This document shows positions 27,151-39,765 of a stretch of 64,000 bases of DNA, in pieces (position 1 is the first letter of the stretch; the number at the start of each line of letters is the position of its first letter). The notes beneath the pieces are model-generated. The model did not search any database. It saw only the letters and a program-made list of their open reading frames with translations, and was not told the DNA's origin. Position numbers and translations under genes: made by a program. The DNA comes from Sipunculus nudus (Eukaryota; Annelida; Sipuncula; Golfingiida; Sipunculidae): positions 105,969,142 through 106,033,141 of the forward strand of contig CM049306.1 of NCBI GenBank assembly GCA_026874595.1, in the 5' to 3' direction.

Positions 27151-30100
27151 ACAAGTGACCCATGAGTCATGACGCTCAGCTGACTGGGAAGAGATTCGCA
27201 AAAGGAAATTTTATCATCAGAATGGTAGTATATACCATTCAACTGAAGCATCAAACAGATTAACCAAAAGGTCAAGATTAAGTCTGTATTTATATATCTC
27301 AAAAATAGAGAAAAATGTGTAAACTTTTAAAAATAGAATACGGGTAACCGACAAGTGACTACATGTATCTGCCAAAATCGGATAGTGAGGCATGGATTGA
27401 GTGGCAAGGGGAAATAGAGTGAGGTATGTTGCATATTAGCATGGATGTCTGCAGTTTAAATGTGTATGTAGGTTGTGCCACGTACCACAAATCCAGAAAG
27501 CTGTCCAAATTGTATACACCTGCAAAATTTTAGGCAGAAAAGTCAAACCACTACATGTATATGAGCGATTTTTGCCCATGGCAGACAAACAGACAAATAC
27601 TGTGCAAAAATCTTTGCAGGTAACCCCTCCAGTTTTGTGTATGATAAAGACCTATGTGAGATCTAAACACATGCACAATTTTGGCCCAATCGGTCAAATG
27701 GTTCCTGAGATATGAGCTTGGATGTGTGCAGCATTAACTAGAATGTAGGTGGCGCCACCTGTCATAAATCAAGAAAGCTGTCCACGATGTATAAACCTGC
27801 AAAATTTTAGGCAGTTATATCGAACCACTACAGAGAAATGAGTGATTTTAGGCCACAGCAGACTAACAGACAGACGCTGTGCAAACATTGTTACAGGTGG
27901 CGCCACCATTTTTTGTGTATGTTACAGAGCTATCAAAGGGCTACATTTGAATAAATTTTATTTCCTGATCGGTCAAACGGTTCCCAAGATATAAGCTTGG
28001 ATGTCATCAGCGTGAACGTGAACGTAGGTGGCGCCACCTGTCATAAAATCAAGAAAGCTATCCTGGATGTATAAGCATGACGAATTTCAGGTGAATTAGT
28101 CAATTCACTGCAGAGATATGAGTGATTTTAACCCAAGGCAGATGAACAGATGGACACTGTGCAAACATGGTTACAGGTGGCGCCACCATTTTTTGTGTAT
28201 GTTATAAAGCAATCCAAGGGCTACATTTGTATCAATTTTATTTCCTGATCGGTCAAACGGTTCCCGAGATATGAGGATTTATGAGTGGAAACAGACCCAC
28301 AAATGGACACTGGATAGAGAGGAAAGGTCAGAGGTCAACGCAAATTGGTTAGGCACCAGTTCACATGTGACCCGATAATAGGTGTAAGTTTGGGAAAAAT
28401 CGGTCCATTAGTCTCCCAGGAGCTCTCTGGAAACGAACGCCGCCACGGTGGAGGAACTCGGTCAAAAACATAGTATCCGCAAAACTTCGTTTTGGCGGAT
28501 ACAAAAATACAGGTGGCTCCACCAGTCTGCAGAAACTAATAAAAACACTTAATGGTCAATATCCATGCAAAAAATCATGGTGATCTCTGCATTAGTTGTT
28601 CAGATACTTCAGTTTTTGTATCAAATTGTCCATTATTCTGAGGGATACTTCGGAGTCCTATAGCTTGAAGGATATGGGTAACAGAGACCTAATTTCAAGT
28701 TTCCACAGGCACCTTTCATGGGCCTCCTTGCATGACAAGAATGAAGATTCTAGGTCGAGTTGTTGCGATTTGTACCCTGTTGACAGATAACCACATCTTT
28801 AAAGGTCTCAAAAAAAAGAAAAAAATTCGTAAAAATTTGAAAAAAAAATAGAGGTGGCACACCCAGTCTGCAGAAACTGATGGAACAGCTCATGATCAAT
28901 ATGTATGCCGAAAATCATGACCATCAGTGTTGTAGTTATTGAAATACTGCAGTTTTTGTATCAAATTTTCCATTATTCTGGGGGGGGGGGTTATTTTGGA
29001 CCCATACAGCTTAAAGAATATGGGTAACAGAGACCTAATTTCAAGTTTCCATGGAGACTTTTCATGGGTCTCCCTGTGTGTCAAGAATGAAGATTCTTGG
29101 TCCAGTTTTTATGATTTGTGCCCTGTTAACGGATGTTCATATCTTTAAAGGTCTCAAAAATACAGAAAAATTTCGTAAAAAAAAACGAACAAATATAGGT
29201 GGTGCCACCAGTCTGCAGAAACTTATGAAACACTCCATGATCAATATCCATGCAAACAATTATGGTTATCTCTGCATCAGTTGTTCAGATACTTTAGCTT
29301 TTGTATCAAATTTTCCATTATTCTGAGCTGTATTTGGAGTGCAATAGCTCAAAGAATATGGGTAACAAAGACCAAATTTCAGGTTTCCATGGAGACTTAT
29401 CATGGGTCTCCCTGTGTGTCAAGAACGAAGATTCTAGGTCCAGTCGTTACGATTTGTACCCTGTTGACAGATAACTACATCCTTAAAGGTCTCAAAAATG
29501 GAGAAAACAATTCGTGAACATTGAAAAATACAGGTTGCGCCACCAGTCTGCACAAACTGATGAAACATCTCATGATCAATATGTATGTCGAAAATTATGA
29601 CCATCAGTGATGTAGTTAATGAGATATTGAAGTTTTTGTATGAAATTTTTTACTATTCTGGGGGGTAATTTTGGGCCCCATAGCTCGAAGGATATGGGTA
29701 ACAGAGACCTAATTTCTGGTTTCCATGGAGACTTTTCATAGGTCTCTCAGTGTGTCAAAAATGAAGATTCTAGGTCCAGTCGTTACGATTTGTGCCACGC
29801 TAACAGATGACAGCATCCTCAAAGGTCTCAAAAATAGAGGAAAAAATCGTAAAAAATCAAACAGTACAGGTGGCGCCACCAGTCTGCAGGAACTGATCGA
29901 ACATCTCATGATCAATATGTATGCCAAAAATGAAGACCATCAGTGATGTAGTTATTGAAATATTGAAGTTTTTGTATGAAATTTTTTACTATTCTGGGGG
30001 GTACTTTGGGGCCCCATAGCTAGAAGGATATGGGTAACAGAGACCTAATTTCTGGTTTCCAAGGAGATTTTTCATGGACCTCTCAGTGTGTCAAGAATTG

Positions 30101-30559
30101 AGATTCTAAGTCCAGTCTTTATGATTTGTGCCTTGTTAACAGATGTTCACATTTTTAAAGGTCTCAAAAATAGAGAAAAAAATTCGTAAAAAATCGAAAA
30201 ATACAGGTGGCACCACCAGTCTGCAGGAAGTGATGTAACATCTCATGATCAATATGTATGCCAAAAATCATGACCATCAGTCAAGTAGTTAATGAGATAT
30301 TGAAGTTTTTGTATGAAATTTTTTACTTTTCTGGGGGGTACTTTGGGGCCACATAGCTCGAAGGATATGGGTAACAGAGACCTAATTTCTGGTTTCCAAG
30401 GAGATTTTTTATGGACCTCTCAGAATCCCAAGTTACAAGGTTCTAGGTCCAGCGGTTACAATTTGTGCCTGGTTAACAGACGGACAGACGGACAGACGGA
30501 CAGACGGACAAAGAGTGATCGCTATAGCTCAGATGACTTTCAGTCAGCTGAGCTAAAAA
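27151..30559 (+). mobile_element. Hairpin-tailed tandem-core element, copy A
   Basis: The 5' end is ACAAGTGACCCATGAGTCAT followed by GACGCTCAGCTGACTG; the 3' end is a GGACAGACGG run, then a hairpin (AGCTCAGATGACT / AGTCAGCTGAGCT, 30526-30554, 13-bp stem with one mismatch) and AAAAA. GCTCAGCTGACTG occurs inverted at the two ends. The core is tandem units of about 338 bp starting at 28523, 28864, 29209, 29544, 29880 and 30217 (each at CAGTCTGCAG), joined by GGTGGCGCCACC-like palindromes. It carries another element at 27335-28502. No protein is encoded; open frames repeat with the units. The design recalls the tandem-core elements of bivalves (pearl/Helentron-related), which is inference only. 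Confidence 0.65.
27335..28502 (+). mobile_element. Second hairpin-tailed element nested in copy A
   Basis: It interrupts host sequence that in the sister copy runs on without a break (ATAAACTTTAAAA...AATACAGGTGG at 21785-21812). Inside are direct repeats of about 265 bp marked by GGTGGCGCCACCTGTCATAAA and GGTGGCGCCACCATTTTTTG. The 3' end is a hairpin: GTATCCGC-AAAAC (28473-28485) pairs with GTTTT-G-GCGGATAC (28489-28502). Molluscan repeats ending in a similar TATCC...GGATA hairpin are known to me from memory. No coding capacity. Ends are precise to a few bases because of A-rich flanks. Confidence 0.55.
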
Positions 30560-30895
30560 TACTTTCATGTACATAGCTTACAGAATATAGGTCACTTTAA
30601 TGGTTCCAAATGTCAATTTTCAGGATTTAACCAGACCTGGCTGGATAATTATCAGGAACATTCCTGGTACACTGGTTAAGATTTGATATGTTTTTGCTTT
30701 GTAATTTGCAGAATATATAGATCACTGTCATCTAATTTCATATCACCAAAGAGATTTTACCTGGACCTGTAAGGATTAATAGTCTATTCTAGGTCTAACA
30801 TGTAGTTGCAATTTGTGCCCTGCTAAATGCATGGGCAGACAACCAGTCAGCGAAAGGAATAATGGACAAAGACCCTTTGCTAAAAAAAAAAATAA
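30560..30895 (+). mobile_element. Further decayed tail fragment next to copy A
   Basis: TTACAGAATATAGGTCACTT, GGATTAATAGTCTATTCTAGG, GCAATTTGTGCCCTGCTAA and GACAAAGACCCTTTGCTAAAA follow the order of family tails. It directly abuts the 3' end of copy A, suggesting insertion of A into, or next to, an older relative. Confidence 0.35.
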
Positions 30896-31351
30896 CGTAG
30901 TGGGGGAGGCATGAATTTAAACAAATTTAAATCAAACCTTTTTCAGGAAACTCTGTAAAAAAGAGCAGAGAACAAAATCAGTAAACTTCAAGAAATCTTC
31001 CACTGTTTGAAGAAATATCTAAATCCAAGATTTATCTAAGATGCTTTCCTATTTTCCCCACTGAACAGAATGTAATGCCTGTGCATCTTAGTTTCTTCTC
31101 TTTTCTATCACTGATTCATGTACATAATGAATCATGGCTCTGATGCCTACCATAAGGCCACGTTCCACTTCACACATGGTGCACAATACCTTGTTAAAAA
31201 AGAGTATTATTAATCACATAAACTGACAACCATTAGACCATATTGTTACCACTGGTGAGAAATTTGCATTAAAACAATGTAAGGGTACTATCACGGTGAA
31301 TTTTGCATACAAGGTCATGCCAAACGCCACAGAACTTTCTCTCCCACTTAC

Positions 31352-31499
31352 CATAAATGGCATAATCTCTGTCAAGGTCAGCTGATACCACGGTGGAGAT
31401 ATAACCAGTAGCTCTGGTGACCTTTAACCTTAAGGATCTGATATCCGCCTCTGTGGTTTTTTTGAATCCATGAATGCTGTCATACGAAATATCCCTTTC
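31352..31499 (-). CDS. Candidate internal exon, product unknown
   Basis: The minus strand shows an acceptor-like CTGCAG followed by 49 open codons plus one base and then an excellent donor (TTTATG|GTAAGTGG, donor at 31351-31346). Only this frame is open; the other two close early. The peptide begins ERDISYDSIHGFKKTTEAD and ends VSADLDRDYAIYG. An alternative acceptor six bases upstream would add Leu-Gln. The polypyrimidine tract is weak. I recognise no family and no INPP5A segment like it. It begins in a phase compatible with exon 2 but leaves in phase 1, which does not fit the candidate at 11807-12083 without another exon between. Confidence 0.25.
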
Positions 31500-34058
31500 C
31501 TGCAGCTGACATTTTGTATTCCCGACGCAAGGATAAATGTATCACTTACAACCTGACCTCTTCCCACACAAAGATAACTGTATCCCTTATGATCAACACC
31601 GAAACCACAAAGATGAAAGTGTCACCTACAATCTGACCTCTCCTGGAAACTCAAGATTCATCTGATGTGGGCCTTCTCACAACTTTCTCTTTAAGACTTT
31701 TTTTTACTATTCTCAACTCTCTTGAAGATGTGCAGACTTTAAAGCTGTCATGATGGGGAATATTTGAATAGGATAAGCATGATAAACTAAGATAAAGAAA
31801 AATTGAGGTTACTGAGTGACTACACAAATATCTTTAATTTTAATCATCAAGGTCCCTCTTCTGAAAAGAATGTTCACAAACTTCTTTCAAGAAGAACTAG
31901 CCCTTCATCTTTAGAGTGATGATGTATTAATTTTTTATTAAGCCTGATGGGTTACAGGTTTTTTTTTGCACTCAAAATTGGGAATAATCCATAATTCATA
32001 ACCTGCCATAAAGACACTGGAGAAAAACTCTTGAGGTTCTATCAAGATTTTTCCATTATGTATTTTAGGCACTGACCAGGTTTGAACATTACAAGCTCAA
32101 TTCAACAGTCTAGTGCAGACTGGGCTATATGATATTCCTACAACGGATTAACTGTACAGTGTGTAAATCTTTTAGTCTTCCTCTGATAACGGAAACAAAT
32201 TTTTTGCAGTTGCAACCGGTTTGTTATTTCTTGCAATTTTTTTTGCAGAACACCAATGACTAACTTAAAAATATATCATATCTGGTAAATTTTGATTAAG
32301 ATTACAAATTATGTATGTCTCATTTTACAGCAGAGTAGCACTATATACATTTTTATTGAAAAAAAGAATACCAATATCTGCATACAGCAGTTTTAGCAGT
32401 AGTATATACGACCATTTTTTACTAATGATGTTTTACATGTATAATAACAACCATATTTACAGGTTAATTTGTACCGCAGACCATGTTTGCTTACAATGCT
32501 ATTTTTGTAATAGATTGTCATTTTAGCGTGCACCATTTCTGTGGCTGACTACCAATCAATGTTGTATTGATTTACCAGTTGAAGCACATGTCAGGTTCAG
32601 GACACTAAAAGAACATATCCAAGACATGCCACATGAATAATTTAAACAAGCCAATCACAGGATGACTCTGCAGCAAATTTTGTTAAACACCTAAGCTTGT
32701 AATGGCTGTTAGCAGCAACATTTTCCCCTCATGCATATGTATGAGAAACTATTTTCAATACCAAGCAAAAGGAAACAAATAACATTTGGGTGTCACACTT
32801 TTCTTTTAAAAGACATGGTGGTATAATAAAATGGAGTTTGCATTATTATTTTAGAAGCAGAATTTGAAATTTTGGAGCAATAAGAGCTACTATATTGAGT
32901 TCAAGAGCCAGCTGTTCTTTTTAAAAGACTTAGTGTTATACAAAAACTTTATGAGCTTGTATTATTTTTTCATAAGTAAATGTTGACTTTTAGAGACTAG
33001 ACACACTGCACTTATGTGTTTCCAAAGGTACCAACCCAATCTGCATTAAAATTGAATAATTCCCACCAGATTTGAATCCAACACTCTACAAACTCCAATA
33101 TCAAAGAATAGACAAGGGACCTGAGGATCATGACACAAACAGTATACGAGTACAGGTGCCAAAAATGATCACTGAAGATATGTCAAAGAGAAAATGAAAA
33201 ATTAATCAAAATCTTAAATCAACCAACCATTACCCAAACATGTGAGAACTCAGATGAGAAAACCCATAAAATACACCTGCCATATAAAAAAGAAGTGGAC
33301 TGAGGATTCCTAAAATATCAAACTACAACTGAAATGCAATATTTACTGAAAGTCAAAACTGAAAGTGTGACCAACGTTAAACCATTAGAGGATTAGATCC
33401 AATATGATACACTTGCTATGTATGGCAGAAATGGACCTGAACAAAAGTTTCTGAAATACTGTGTTGCATACAAGTCCACAGACAGAACCATGAAGCTGAT
33501 CCCCCTTCTCTACTAGCTTGTGAAATCAAACTGAATCTATCCAACAGGACCATAAAGATTTGTTCTTTTCACATATACTATTTCAAATTCTAGAGAAAAT
33601 TTAATTTTTAAAAGAAAAAGATTTGCAGAAAAATGTGATAAAAACTTTGTAAAATAGCAGTTAATATTTCTGTTTTACTGCAATTAAACACAAATAAAGA
33701 AGGTACAATTTTGTGTTTCAACACAAATCATATTCCTCAGTAAAAGCTGGCACCTGGTGCAAAAAAAACTTCTAAATGACAGTATTGACTGAACATGGTT
33801 GTTCCATATAACATAAATAAATTTGCAAAATATGGGTACAAATTGCAGTTTAAACATATACATGTACTTGCAAATACATTAATAACAATGATAATGTCAA
33901 ATGTATTAATAATAATTAATATAAATATTAATATAAATACAATGATATAATAAAGATATGTACCTTTATTATGATAATTACCTTCATAATGCTAATAATC
34001 AAAATTATTTTTACTTTTATTATCATTTCTATTATAATCATTTTTTTTATTATACCTT

Positions 34059-34060
<2 letters not shown>

Positions 34061-34098
<38 letters not shown>
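34061..34098. repeat. (ATT)n microsatellite
   Basis: About 12 pure ATT units in a wider AT-rich zone (33890-34130). Confidence 0.95.
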
Positions 34099-35975
34099 CA
34101 TTACTACTTCTCTTAATACTATTATTTAAACACAGTGATGCAGGGTAAAGCCTATAATGATATTTAATATATAGGGCTTTTTCTCATACTCTAGCATCCA
34201 GAGACCAATAAATCTGACTTGAGATTCAGCAGCAGAATCATGAAGATCTACACTGGAATAAGGAAGAGTTATAACAGCAAGGATGATTCTTAATGTAAAC
34301 CACACACACTAAGCTTCAAAAGGATTACCAACACAAGGTTTATGTTCTGTATGTAAATAACCAGAGAAAAAGGGTGATAGATTTACATGTTTGTGCCAGG
34401 CTAAATCTGGTGTGTTATATTATAAGTGCTGAATTGCTCTCTTCATCAGGTTTATTGATTACTTTATTATCCCAGAAATGACCGGGAGCTCGGGAAGCTG
34501 AATCAATACCACCATCACATGGCTGCCTTGCCGCGGCGATCAGATACCCGCATATAATCTCACTGTGCCCTGCAGTGGCTACCATTCTCCGAAGTGTGGC
34601 CCGTCAAAGCCATACAGTGGAGATCCACCTTTGATGCATCGTAATTGATAGATTATTCCTGATACTGTCCTGGCTAAGCTTCTATAAACTACTGATACAG
34701 CTCCTAAGCAACACTGACCAGTTGACCTGCCATGCTTGACACTCCCATTTATCGTCAATGTGTTATATTGGATCATTCCTTCCATGTGAACCATTTGTAC
34801 CAAGTCCTGAGTACTCAATCCACCCCAGGTTTGCATTATTACACAATATACACCTAGAGGCTGGAGATATGCCACGCAATATATATCATGATATATGGCT
34901 GGATTCTGACATTATTCCATATATGTCACAATATTTCAATATTGGGCCAATAATATTAACATGTTGCATGTTTGCTGGTCTAACATATATTAAGGTTCCT
35001 TTTACATATATTTTTTTAACATAATGACAAAATAGTCAGTATAGCTGACAGATTATCATGTATGGCCAATACATGTATTAATGATATAAAACAAATGCCC
35101 AATGCCATAAAACTCTCAAAACCTTGTTAACAATACCAAATTCATATGAACAATTGCACTTCTGATATATAATACTGCACCTTTTGAAAAGGACAGCCTG
35201 ATTCACATAGATCAGCATGAGTCAGCACATTTTTTAGCATTAAGATGACCATAAACTACAGAAACAAATATGTAGAAAACTTTAGATGAAATGCAAAGAA
35301 ACTCAAATTTTTAGGAAATACTGTGCATCAGTGGCTGGAAAATACCAAGGCAGATACTAGTTTCATTGTTAATGAAAGGGTTCTCTTTTGATGCTGGATA
35401 TTTAAGTCTATGCCCTTTATACTGTTACTTGGTCATAATGACGATATTGACATGGATGTGTGACCATTGTACATGCACCAACCCTATCAGTCCACAGTAC
35501 ACTTCATCCATCAGCCTTCTGTGTTATCACTGATACTCATCTTCTCTGCCAGTTTTAGATGCATGCTCAGTTGATTTTATCACCTGAATGTTTACTGTAT
35601 GAAGGAAACACCAATTTTAAATATGTCTATTTCTGAGACTTGCTATTAGTTCTTGTATCCCGCACAACATAATTCTATGGGCTACCAGTCTAGATGCCTG
35701 GATAACTTTATTCAGGAAGAGCTCAGGGCAAATAGGTTAAGTTGTCAGTAACAGATAGTATATAATAACAGTTACCATTACAGGTCTTCATGAAACTTTT
35801 ATAAGCACAACCTTATATAAAACATTTATTCATAAATTTAAATAAGGTCAGGGAGACCTAATTTTTTCTGCTGCTGAGCTAAAGGTCACATAAATTATAC
35901 AAAGTTGGAGGATTAACTGTCCAGAGAAGCCTCAACCCATTAAACTATAAATAAAACACACAGTCACACACACAC

Positions 35976-36387
35976 ATGTATATGTCGAGGCCCAGTTTAG
36001 AATCTGGCCCAATTTAAAACTAGGCGAGCTCAGATCAAAATTTTGATTTGGACCGGCTTAGATCAAAATTCTTATCTGGGCCAAGCCAGTTTTAAACTTG
36101 GCCAGCCCAGATTAAAATTTTGATCTGGGCCAGTCTAGATTACAATCATGTGGTGAAGACTTCAGGATTTAAATCTGGTCTAGACTGATTTTAAACTGGG
36201 CTGGCCCAGATTAGAATTTTGATCTAGGCCAGTCAAGATTACAATCCTGTGGTGGACTGATTTTAAACTGGGCCTACCCAGACCAGAATCCTAATCTAAT
36301 CTTAGGCTAGCTTGATTTTTATCATCTTAAATCAGATAATACAGTAAACATTTATTCCAGATACATACTGGGCCTTGACATATACAT
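35976..36387. mobile_element. Short inverted-repeat element with AGATCAAAATTTTGATCTGGGCC arrays
   Basis: Its ends form a 20-bp terminal inverted repeat, ATGTATATGTCRAGGCCCAG, with one mismatch (35976-35995 against 36368-36387). The 412-bp interior is a run of short words such as GATCTGGGCCAG, TTTTAAACTGGGC and AGATTAAAATTTTGATC, each occurring in both orientations, so the whole can fold on itself repeatedly. The ends match those of the foldback element at 51738-53454, although the inner words differ. No coding capacity and no clear target duplication. Confidence 0.65.
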
Positions 36388-36714
36388 ATCCAGTAATAGC
36401 TGTTGTCAGGCACGCTAACTTCATTCTGTTTTTGAGGCCTCTTTTGTCACATAAATAATGTTAAATACAGCCCTATTGATAATCATGTAAATCATCAATT
36501 TAAGATTTTTATCTCAATATTCAGCATTAGTTCCACTGATAATCAACTGCCCAACCTGGAACAATAATTGATAGTAACATTTCTCTGATTATCCAGTCCT
36601 GCTACTTAGGGTCTGTGTGATGTAGGGTACATGCTAGAAGAACCTCACAACAAACTCTCTGATGTTATCTGAACTGTGTCAGTTGAAAGAGTTATACATT
36701 TGAATGAGGCACAT

Positions 36715-36932
36715 TAAGTCTGCCCATATCAGCTCAGCATATACATCACCTAATTTCAGGTTTATGGGAGGATTTTTGCCAGGACCAGTCTGAATGTAAA
36801 GAAATACCTCTCTCGGTCTAACAGTTAAAATTTGTACCTTGACCAATGACAGGACAGCCAGACAAATGGAATGATCATTCAAAAGCCATGGCTGTGGTTC
36901 AGCATGATTGAAGTCAGCTGAGCTGAAATCAG
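36715..36932 (+). mobile_element. Decayed tail fragment of a hairpin-tailed element
   Basis: CACCTAATTTCAGGTTTATG, TCTAACAGTTAAAATTTGTACC, then ATGATCATTC...AGTCAGCTGAGCTGAAAT follow the same order as the last part of copies A and B. The GACGG run is lost. Confidence 0.5.
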
Positions 36933-38344
36933 TGCAGTGTTTTAAAGAAAAAGACAATAACAGCAGTGCAATCAATTGTCAATTACCCAGTAGTCATTTT
37001 CTACATATTCACTCTCTCCCAGCTGAATACTAATATATGGTTCAGCTATATAAATATGCTTTATATGCTTCATGTGGGATAATTTCATATGGTGAGTGCA
37101 TCCTTTATTTAAAACTGAAAGAAAAACTGAAAGTTACCGAACTGCATAGGCAGCATGAATGCACCACCAAACACACACCATGTAAGCTCTGACCTACATC
37201 ACTCACACACGCTCGTTTTCTGTAGGTAACCACTAATCATATGGCACTTAGCGGTAATAAGCACATGTGGTTGGTGCTAGTGAGAGGCAATTCTCACAAA
37301 TACCATTTTCTCTGTCACTTGAATTCCTATATTAACTTGTGGTCAGTTGGCCATACATATTTAAATGACACAACATCAGAGATATTTGCCTCCAAGTAAG
37401 CTTCTGAGAGAGTAATTTCTTTTCAACCAGATTATATGGAGCAAACCAGTATTCTTGTTTTAAATTTCTCAGACAAAAGGTTGTAATCAATAAGGAGTGG
37501 GAAAAAAGTGGAAATTTTGTCATTTAGAGGTGATGGGGAAAAAAGATGGTGGGAATTTCTTTGTCATTAATAAGTGGTGGGAAAAAAGGTGGTTGGATTT
37601 TTTCCCCACCACCTCGGACTTACCAACTTGTACTGTAGAAATTTTCAAAATCTTTATCACTTCCAAAAAAAGTTAAGTATATACCATATATGTGATAAGG
37701 AATAAAATTCCCATAGTGCAGTGTAACAGCAGTCTAAGGCAGAGATCACAGAGCCAGGAGGTAAATCTCTTATGGGTATTACTGCCCAAGCAGACGGAAA
37801 AGCAATTTCTTAGATCAATGGTAAGGTGCAACAGGTCCTCGTTCAATTCACCAAGGATGGAGATAGATGGCTGATGACTACAGGCAGTGGCAACACGTCA
37901 CATAATTCTGTCTACATGGGACAGGATCTATCAAATATCCTGAAGCTCATAATTGTCAAAATCTTATGGAATTTATGTTCAAGTGAGAATATCTGGCTGA
38001 ATGGTAAGGCCAACTAGTTTCCTGCTCAAATATAAAGCATTCACCTGTTAAAGCATTCACCTGTTTTTGGTATAAATAAGCTTAGATTTAAATACTGAAA
38101 TAATACTTTTCATTTATGGGATAAATTTGTAAGTTTCATTGCACTAAAAATGTCTATTTTCTTTTATATGAGTTTACAATTTCCAGTTTAATGAATGGTT
38201 TAGTAATAGATATCAACTCATTCAGAAGAGTTACAGTTTATATATGAGAAGACCAAGACCAGGCTAAAAACTGGAGTTTTGTGACAAGTCCTACATGATA
38301 AATCAGGATAAAGCTCAGAACAGATCTTGGAGAGGACCCAATCA
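36933..38344. other. Intronic DNA without recognisable feature
   Basis: No gene or element supported. The stretch 37690-38010 has balanced composition but stops in all frames within about 60 codons. Confidence 0.4.
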
Positions 38345-39765
38345 CATTAAGACTGTGGAGAGTTAGAACACATTCAGAGGTAGACTTGTACCAGCTTGCA
38401 AACTATTAAGAGGAGTCATAACACATCTGGAGGTAGACCTAGACTGCTTTATGAACTATGGAGAGGAGTCAGAACACGTGGAGGTAGACCTAGACTGCTT
38501 CATGAACTATGGAGAGGAGTCAGAACACATGTGGAGGTAGACCTAGACTGCTTTATGAACCATAGAGAGGAGTCAGAACACATCTTGTGGTGGACCTAGA
38601 CTGCTTTACAAACCATGGAGAGGAGTCAGAACACATCTTGAGGTAGACCTACACTGCTTTACAAACCATGGAGAGGAGTCAGAACACATCTTGAGGTAGA
38701 CCTAGACTGCTTTATGAACTATGGAGAGAAGTCAGAACTCATCTGGAGGTAGACCTTGTCTGCTTTACAAACCATGGAGAGGAGTCTAACATATCTGGAG
38801 GTAGACTTAGACTGCTTTACAAACCATGGAGAGGAGTCAGAACCATCTGGAGGTAGACCTAGACTGCTTTATGAACTATGGAGAGGAGTCAGAACACATG
38901 TGGCGGTAGACCTAGACTGCTTTACAAACCATGGAGAGGAGTCAGAACACATCTTGAGGTGGACCTAGACTGCTTACAAACCATGGAGAGGAGTCAGAAC
39001 ACATCTAGAGGTAGATCTAGACAGCTTTATGAACTATGGAGGGGAGTCAGAACACATCTGGAGGTAGACCTAGACTGCTTTACAAACCATGGAGAGGAGT
39101 CAGAACCATCTGGAGGTAGACCTAGACTGCTTACAAACCATGGAGAGGAGTCAGAACACATCTAGAGGTAGATCTAGACAGCTTTATGAACTATGGAGAA
39201 GAGTCAGAACACATCCGGAGGTAGACCTAGACTGCTTTACAAACCATGGAGAGGAGTCAGAACACATCTGGAGGTAGACCTAGACTGCTTTACAAACCAT
39301 GGAGAGGAGTCAGAACACATCTTGAGGTGGACCTAGACTGCTTTACAAACCATGGAGAGGAGTCAGAACCATCTGGAGGTAGACCTAGACTGCTTTATAA
39401 ACCATGGAGAGGAGTCATAACACATCTGGAGGTAGACCTAGACAGCTTTATGAACTATGGAGAGGAGTCAGAACACATTTGGAGGTAGACCTAGACTGCT
39501 TTACAAACTGTGGAGAGGAGTCAGAACACATCTGGAGGTAGACCTAGACTGCTTTACAAACCGTGGAGAGGAGTCAGAACCATCTGGAGGTGGACCTAGA
39601 CTGCTTTACAAACCATGGAGAGGAGTCAGAACACATCTGGAGGTAGACCTAGACTGCTTTACAAAATATGGAGAGAAGTCAGAACATGTTTTTAGGTAGA
39701 CCTAGACCAGATTACAAAATATGGAGAGTCAGAACACATCTTGGAGAAGAATAAGACCAGATTTA
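38345..39765. repeat. 53-bp minisatellite, about 26 copies
   Basis: Unit GAGAGGAGTCAGAACACATC, TGGAGGTAGACCTAGACTGC, TTTACAAACCATG. Higher-order pattern is visible: CATGGAG/TATGGAG variants, a CCATCTGG short form and a CTTGAGGTGG form recur in blocks (for example 38940-39120 resembles 39120-39190). A related degenerate stretch precedes it from 38230. The period is not a multiple of three, so frames rotate and are not genes. Confidence 0.85.

Larger units (their letters stand above)
30896..35975. other. AT-rich intronic DNA around the candidate exon
   Basis: Besides the candidate at 31352-31499 and the ATT microsatellite, there is a locally GC-richer block at 34490-34720 (CTTGCCGCGGCGATCAG, TAATTGATAGATTATTCC) that could be a conserved non-coding element, and a possible decayed 5' end of the hairpin-tailed family at about 33113 (ACAAGGGACCTGAGGATCA). 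Confidence 0.35.

Noticed and set aside
34579-34875. 98-codon minus frame
   Set aside because: No recognisable motif, no splice or promoter context; more likely a chance frame in a GC-richer block.
38396-39699. Series of plus-strand frames with GVRTHLEVDLDCFTNHGEE-type repeats
   Set aside because: By-products of the 53-bp minisatellite; the period is not a multiple of three and frames rotate.
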